Shown: piece after piece, positions 5,216-8,009 of the stretch | How the letters are laid out: each line of letters opens with the position of its first letter | How positions within the stretch are numbered: position 1 is the stretch's first letter | NCBI GenBank assembly: GCA_017541565.1 | Contig: JAFXYU010000196.1 | Span: forward strand, 1-8,009 | From: a bacterium | GTDB taxonomy: Bacteria > Cyanobacteriota > Vampirovibrionia > Gastranaerophilales > Gastranaerophilaceae | Reading direction: 5' to 3' | DNA length: 8,009 nt | Translations under genes and position numbers: made by a program | The notes under the pieces: model-generated | Told to the model about the DNA's origin: nothing | Databases searched by the model: none | What the model saw: the letters and a program-made list of their open reading frames with translations, nothing else

Positions 5216-6992
5216 GTTGGAAAAACTTTGCCAAATCCTTATGAGCAATAATATGCGAAATCGGTCGGCCATGCGGACAAGTAAACGGTTTTTCACATCC
5301 GCGCCAGTTTCTTATAATCTCCTGCATCTGAAACAAATTCAAATAAGTATTCGCCTTCACCGCAGCCTTACAAGAAGTCGTTATCAATATCTGCTCCTCA
5401 ATATTATCAATATCTCCCGAAATATGCTCCAATATATCCGCAAGAATTTCCTTTGGCGGAATTTTGGAAAGCAATTGAGGAACTTTCCTGAATATAACCT
5501 CATTATCCGACATAAAATCGATTTCATATCCGAATTTAATAAGTTTATCTTTGTTATTTTGAAGAAGTTCCTTTTCACTTGGCGAAACCTCTATCACATC
5601 GGAAATAAAGAGCAATTGGCAATCAATATTTTTTGATTTCTTTAATTGTTCATAAATATAGCGTTCCTCTGCTATATGCTGGTCTACAATTTCCAACCCC
5701 TCTTCACGCTCAATCAAAATATAAGTCTTTTTATACTGACCGATTATTACGTCCTCTTCTTCCTTAACCTCTTCCGATATAAATTTCCCCTGACTGTTAT
5801 CCTGTTTCACAATCGAAAGTTTCGGTCTATCCGGAGCATAAAAATTCTCAGGTATTTTTGAATCTGAATCAACATAAACATCATCAACCGGTTCAGGTTT
5901 ATAATTCTCATTAACAAAAGTCCTAAATGGTATATTCTTAGGTTCATTATCAGAAAATTCGCTTGTTTGTTTGGTTTCAGACAAATCAAATTTCGGTTTT
6001 TCCACAAAACCTGAAAGTGCGGAATCAACTGCCGTATAAATAAAATTGAAAATTTGATTCGGATTTTTATACCTGACTTCTTTTTTTGTCGGATGAACAT
6101 TCACATCCACATCCTCAGGCGGAATTTCCAAATTCAAAACAATTACCGGATATCTTGAATTTGCCGTTAAATTCCTGTACACGGTATCAATCGATTTTTG
6201 AAACACAGGACACTTCACAATACGCGAATTTACAAACATATAATAATCTTTTTTGCTCGCCTTTGTATAGTCAGGAGTGCTTACATATCCTGAAATTTTC
6301 AGCCTTGAAATTTCATCCGTCTTATAAACTTTTCTTAAATATTTGTCCAAATCATTTGATAAAACTTCGTTAATCACACCGATAACTTCACCCTGACCCG
6401 TCGTCTTAATCACGGTTTTACCGTTATTTTTAAGCTCAAATCCGACTTCCGGATGAGCAAGCGCCATGGCTTGAATGAGTTCTGAAATATAAGCAAACTC
6501 GGTTTTCGTACTCTTTAAGAACTTTAATCTTGCAGGCAGGTTATAAAACAAATCTTTTACTTCCATTATCGTACCTACCGCACAACCTGTCTTGGAAGAT
6601 TTTACCTCAGAATTTTCACATTCAACTTTTACACCCGTATCAAATTCTTTTGTTCTTGTTATACAGGTGAGTTTTGAAATTGAAATAATACTTGCTAGCG
6701 CTTCTCCTCTAAACCCCATTGTGGTAACGGAATATAAATCTTCACCGCAAGTAATCTTGCTCGTAGCGTGTTTGGAGAATGCAAGAAGAATATCATCGGG
6801 ATGAATACCTGAGCCGTTATCCGCTACGCGTATATTTCTGCACTCATTTGATATATCAATGCTAACCTTTGTAGCACCCGCATCAACCGAATTTTCAACC
6901 AATTCCTTTACAACGGAGTACGGGCGTTCGATTACCTCTCCCGCCGCAATCTGATTTATAACATTCTTTGACAGTTGAACTATTCTACCCAT
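5205..6992 (-). CDS. mutL: DNA mismatch repair protein MutL, endonuclease type
   Basis: MutL links mismatch recognition by MutS to strand removal. The 595-aa product is full length. The N-terminal GHKL ATPase shows INQIAAGEVIERPYSVVKELVENSVDAGAT (12-41, with Glu30 as likely general base and Asn34 for Mg), ADNGSGI (57-63) and GFRGEAL (93-99). VNVHPTKKEVR (297-307) ends the second N-terminal domain. A charged, low-complexity linker spans about 330-412. The C-terminal domain carries the metal-dependent nicking motifs: DQHIAEERYIYE (437-448), SCKAAVKA (540-547) and CPHGRP (572-577). The organism should therefore use nicking MutL rather than the MutH/Dam scheme. Position four of the nuclease motif is Ile where Ala is usual. 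The ATG at 6992 has GGGG about 6 nt upstream. It follows the dehydrogenase by 34 nt on the same strand. Confidence 0.97.
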   Translation of the reverse strand: MGRIVQLSKNVINQIAAGEVIERPYSVVKELVENSVDAGATKVSIDISNECRNIRVADNGSGIHPDDILLAFSKHATSKITCGEDLYSVTTMGFRGEALASIISISKLTCITRTKEFDTGVKVECENSEVKSSKTGCAVGTIMEVKDLFYNLPARLKFLKSTKTEFAYISELIQAMALAHPEVGFELKNNGKTVIKTTGQGEVIGVINEVLSNDLDKYLRKVYKTDEISRLKISGYVSTPDYTKASKKDYYMFVNSRIVKCPVFQKSIDTVYRNLTANSRYPVIVLNLEIPPEDVDVNVHPTKKEVRYKNPNQIFNFIYTAVDSALSGFVEKPKFDLSETKQTSEFSDNEPKNIPFRTFVNENYKPEPVDDVYVDSDSKIPENFYAPDRPKLSIVKQDNSQGKFISEEVKEEEDVIIGQYKKTYILIEREEGLEIVDQHIAEERYIYEQLKKSKNIDCQLLFISDVIEVSPSEKELLQNNKDKLIKFGYEIDFMSDNEVIFRKVPQLLSKIPPKEILADILEHISGDIDNIEEQILITTSCKAAVKANTYLNLFQMQEIIRNWRGCEKPFTCPHGRPISHIIAHKDLAKFFQRTK

Positions 6993-7011
6993 TAAAATCC
7001 CCGATACATGA

Positions 7012-7017
7012 ATTATA
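7012..7017 (-). promoter_or_regulatory. Possible -10 element for mutL
   Basis: Minus-strand TATAAT lies in the 34-nt gap after the dehydrogenase stop, 19 bp before the mutL ATG. No good -35 is visible at the expected distance inside the end of the dehydrogenase gene. It may allow mutL expression independent of the upstream gene, or it may be chance in AT-rich DNA. Confidence 0.3.
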
Positions 7018-7026
7018 CTTCAAAAA

Positions 7027-8009
7027 TTACGGTCTTATTAAAAATTTTATTGCTCTTCCTTCAATATGCTCATTCATTGCATATTCACGTTTTTCAAGCG
7101 GAAGTTCCGCAGTGATAAGTTTTTCAACTTCTACTTCACCTGATGCAATCAACTCTAAAGCCTTACGAAAATATTTTGGAGTGTGATGAAATACACTCAT
7201 AAGTTTTATATCGCCATAGTGCATTTTTGTCGTATCAAAAGTCACCGTAGAACCTGATTTACACCCGCCAAAGAAGTGAACAGTTCCGCCCGGACGCACA
7301 CAAGAAAACACCCTCTCCCACATTTCCGGAAGTCCGACACACTCAACCGCAACATCAAGTCCTTTCTGCTCCTCTGTAAAATCTCTGAAAATCTTTTCAG
7401 GATTCGGGTACTTCTTCAAATCCACAACCTCATCCGCGTGGCTAAATTCTTCCGCCAACTTCAGTTTAACAGGATTTCTGCCTGCTGCAATTACTCGCGC
7501 ACCTTTTAGTTTTGCAAGTCTTGCAAACATAAGTCCAATAGGACCAATCCCGATAACACCTACCGTATCACCTTCTTTGATGTCGGTTCTTTCTACACCA
7601 TGCACTACATTTGCCAGAGGTTCCGCAAATGCCGCTTTCTCAAACGGCAAATCATCGGGAAGAATTATGGTATTCTTTTCAACAATTCTTGACGGAACAA
7701 CAATATATTCCGCATACGCACCATTCAGTAAATCCAAATTTTCACAGAGATTATATTCGCCTCTTTTACAATAAAAGCATTCCCCGCAAGGTGCGGAATT
7801 TGCACAAACAACTCTGTCACCGACTTTAACATTTGTAACTCCTTCGGAAATTTTAGCAACAGTACCGGCAAATTCATGTCCGAATCCTGACGGAATTTTT
7901 TTGATAAGAACAGGATGACCGCGTCTGAATGTTTTAACGTCAGTTCCGCATGTCAAAGCAGCACCGATTTTTACAAGGATTTCACCCTTCTCCAAAGGCT
8001 TTATCATTG
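7027..8009 (-). CDS. Zinc-dependent medium-chain alcohol/polyol dehydrogenase, 5' end outside window
   Basis: This cytosolic MDR-superfamily enzyme oxidises an alcohol or sugar alcohol, or reduces the matching carbonyl, with a nicotinamide cofactor. About 326 residues are visible. Catalytic-zinc ligands are Cys20 in TCGTD and His44-Glu45 in GFGHE. The structural-zinc cysteines are Cys74, Cys77, Cys80 and Cys88. The Rossmann glycine motif is GIGPIGL (153-159). The strand that follows ends in AAGR (174-177), with Gly-Arg where NAD-specific members usually have an acidic residue, which hints at NADP(H). The Met at 8007 is probably internal: the family normally has some 20 more residues before the GEILVKI strand, and the reading frame runs off the window edge, so the gene is partial at its 5' end. 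It belongs to the sorbitol/threonine-dehydrogenase-like branch, but the substrate cannot be assigned. Confidence 0.9.
   Translation of the reverse strand, partial: MIKPLEKGEILVKIGAALTCGTDVKTFRRGHPVLIKKIPSGFGHEFAGTVAKISEGVTNVKVGDRVVCANSAPCGECFYCKRGEYNLCENLDLLNGAYAEYIVVPSRIVEKNTIILPDDLPFEKAAFAEPLANVVHGVERTDIKEGDTVGVIGIGPIGLMFARLAKLKGARVIAAGRNPVKLKLAEEFSHADEVVDLKKYPNPEKIFRDFTEEQKGLDVAVECVGLPEMWERVFSCVRPGGTVHFFGGCKSGSTVTFDTTKMHYGDIKLMSVFHHTPKYFRKALELIASGEVEVEKLITAELPLEKREYAMNEHIEGRAIKFLIRP

Overview
The window is low-GC bacterial DNA with densely packed genes. Protein genes and the tRNA lie on the minus strand, except for one long plus-strand gene in the middle. I lean towards a gut-type Gastranaerophilales/Melainabacteria (non-photosynthetic relatives of Cyanobacteria), for three reasons: the composition, a tRNA gene without an encoded CCA end, and a large orphan protein whose N-terminus (short basic/Asn-rich leader, then a PVxF-like motif) resembles those I associate with that group. 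This placement is inference. No 16S gene or ribosomal protein is present to test it, and a Firmicutes-like source is not excluded.

Layout: (1) 1-141, minus: the N-terminus of the flagellar export-gate protein FlhA, cut by the window edge, with a perfect 7-bp inverted repeat just upstream. (2) 222-2498, minus: a compact three-gene operon of an iron-sulfur-flavoprotein-like NAD(P)H oxidoreductase, an Lrp/AsnC regulator and a class I/II aminotransferase. The genes are 7 nt apart and then overlap by 4 nt. The last two match the YugG/YugH pair of Bacillus. (3) 2499-2592: a 94-bp divergent promoter region with a good sigma-70-type promoter on the minus strand, an extended -10 on the plus strand and an AT-rich palindrome between them. 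(4) 2593-4911, plus: a 772-residue protein of unknown function, the least explained gene here. (5) 4911-5123: a convergent intergenic region where the 3' end of a tRNA-Thr gene and its downstream flank are duplicated as a 34-bp direct repeat. The copies bracket about 145 bp of hairpin-rich, relatively GC-rich sequence. (6) 5108-5180, minus: tRNA-Thr(CGT). (7) 5205-6992, minus: mutL, of the endonuclease-containing type, with a hairpin over its stop codon. (8) 7027-8009, minus: a zinc-dependent medium-chain dehydrogenase whose first residues lie beyond the window.

The operon can be read as a regulated unit for amino-acid or keto-acid metabolism, with the Lrp-type regulator probably controlling its own promoter. 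mutL and the tRNA are housekeeping genes. The two points most worth a second look are the 772-aa orphan protein and the tRNA-end duplication with its structured insert. I found no defence system, CRISPR array, transposase or integrase.
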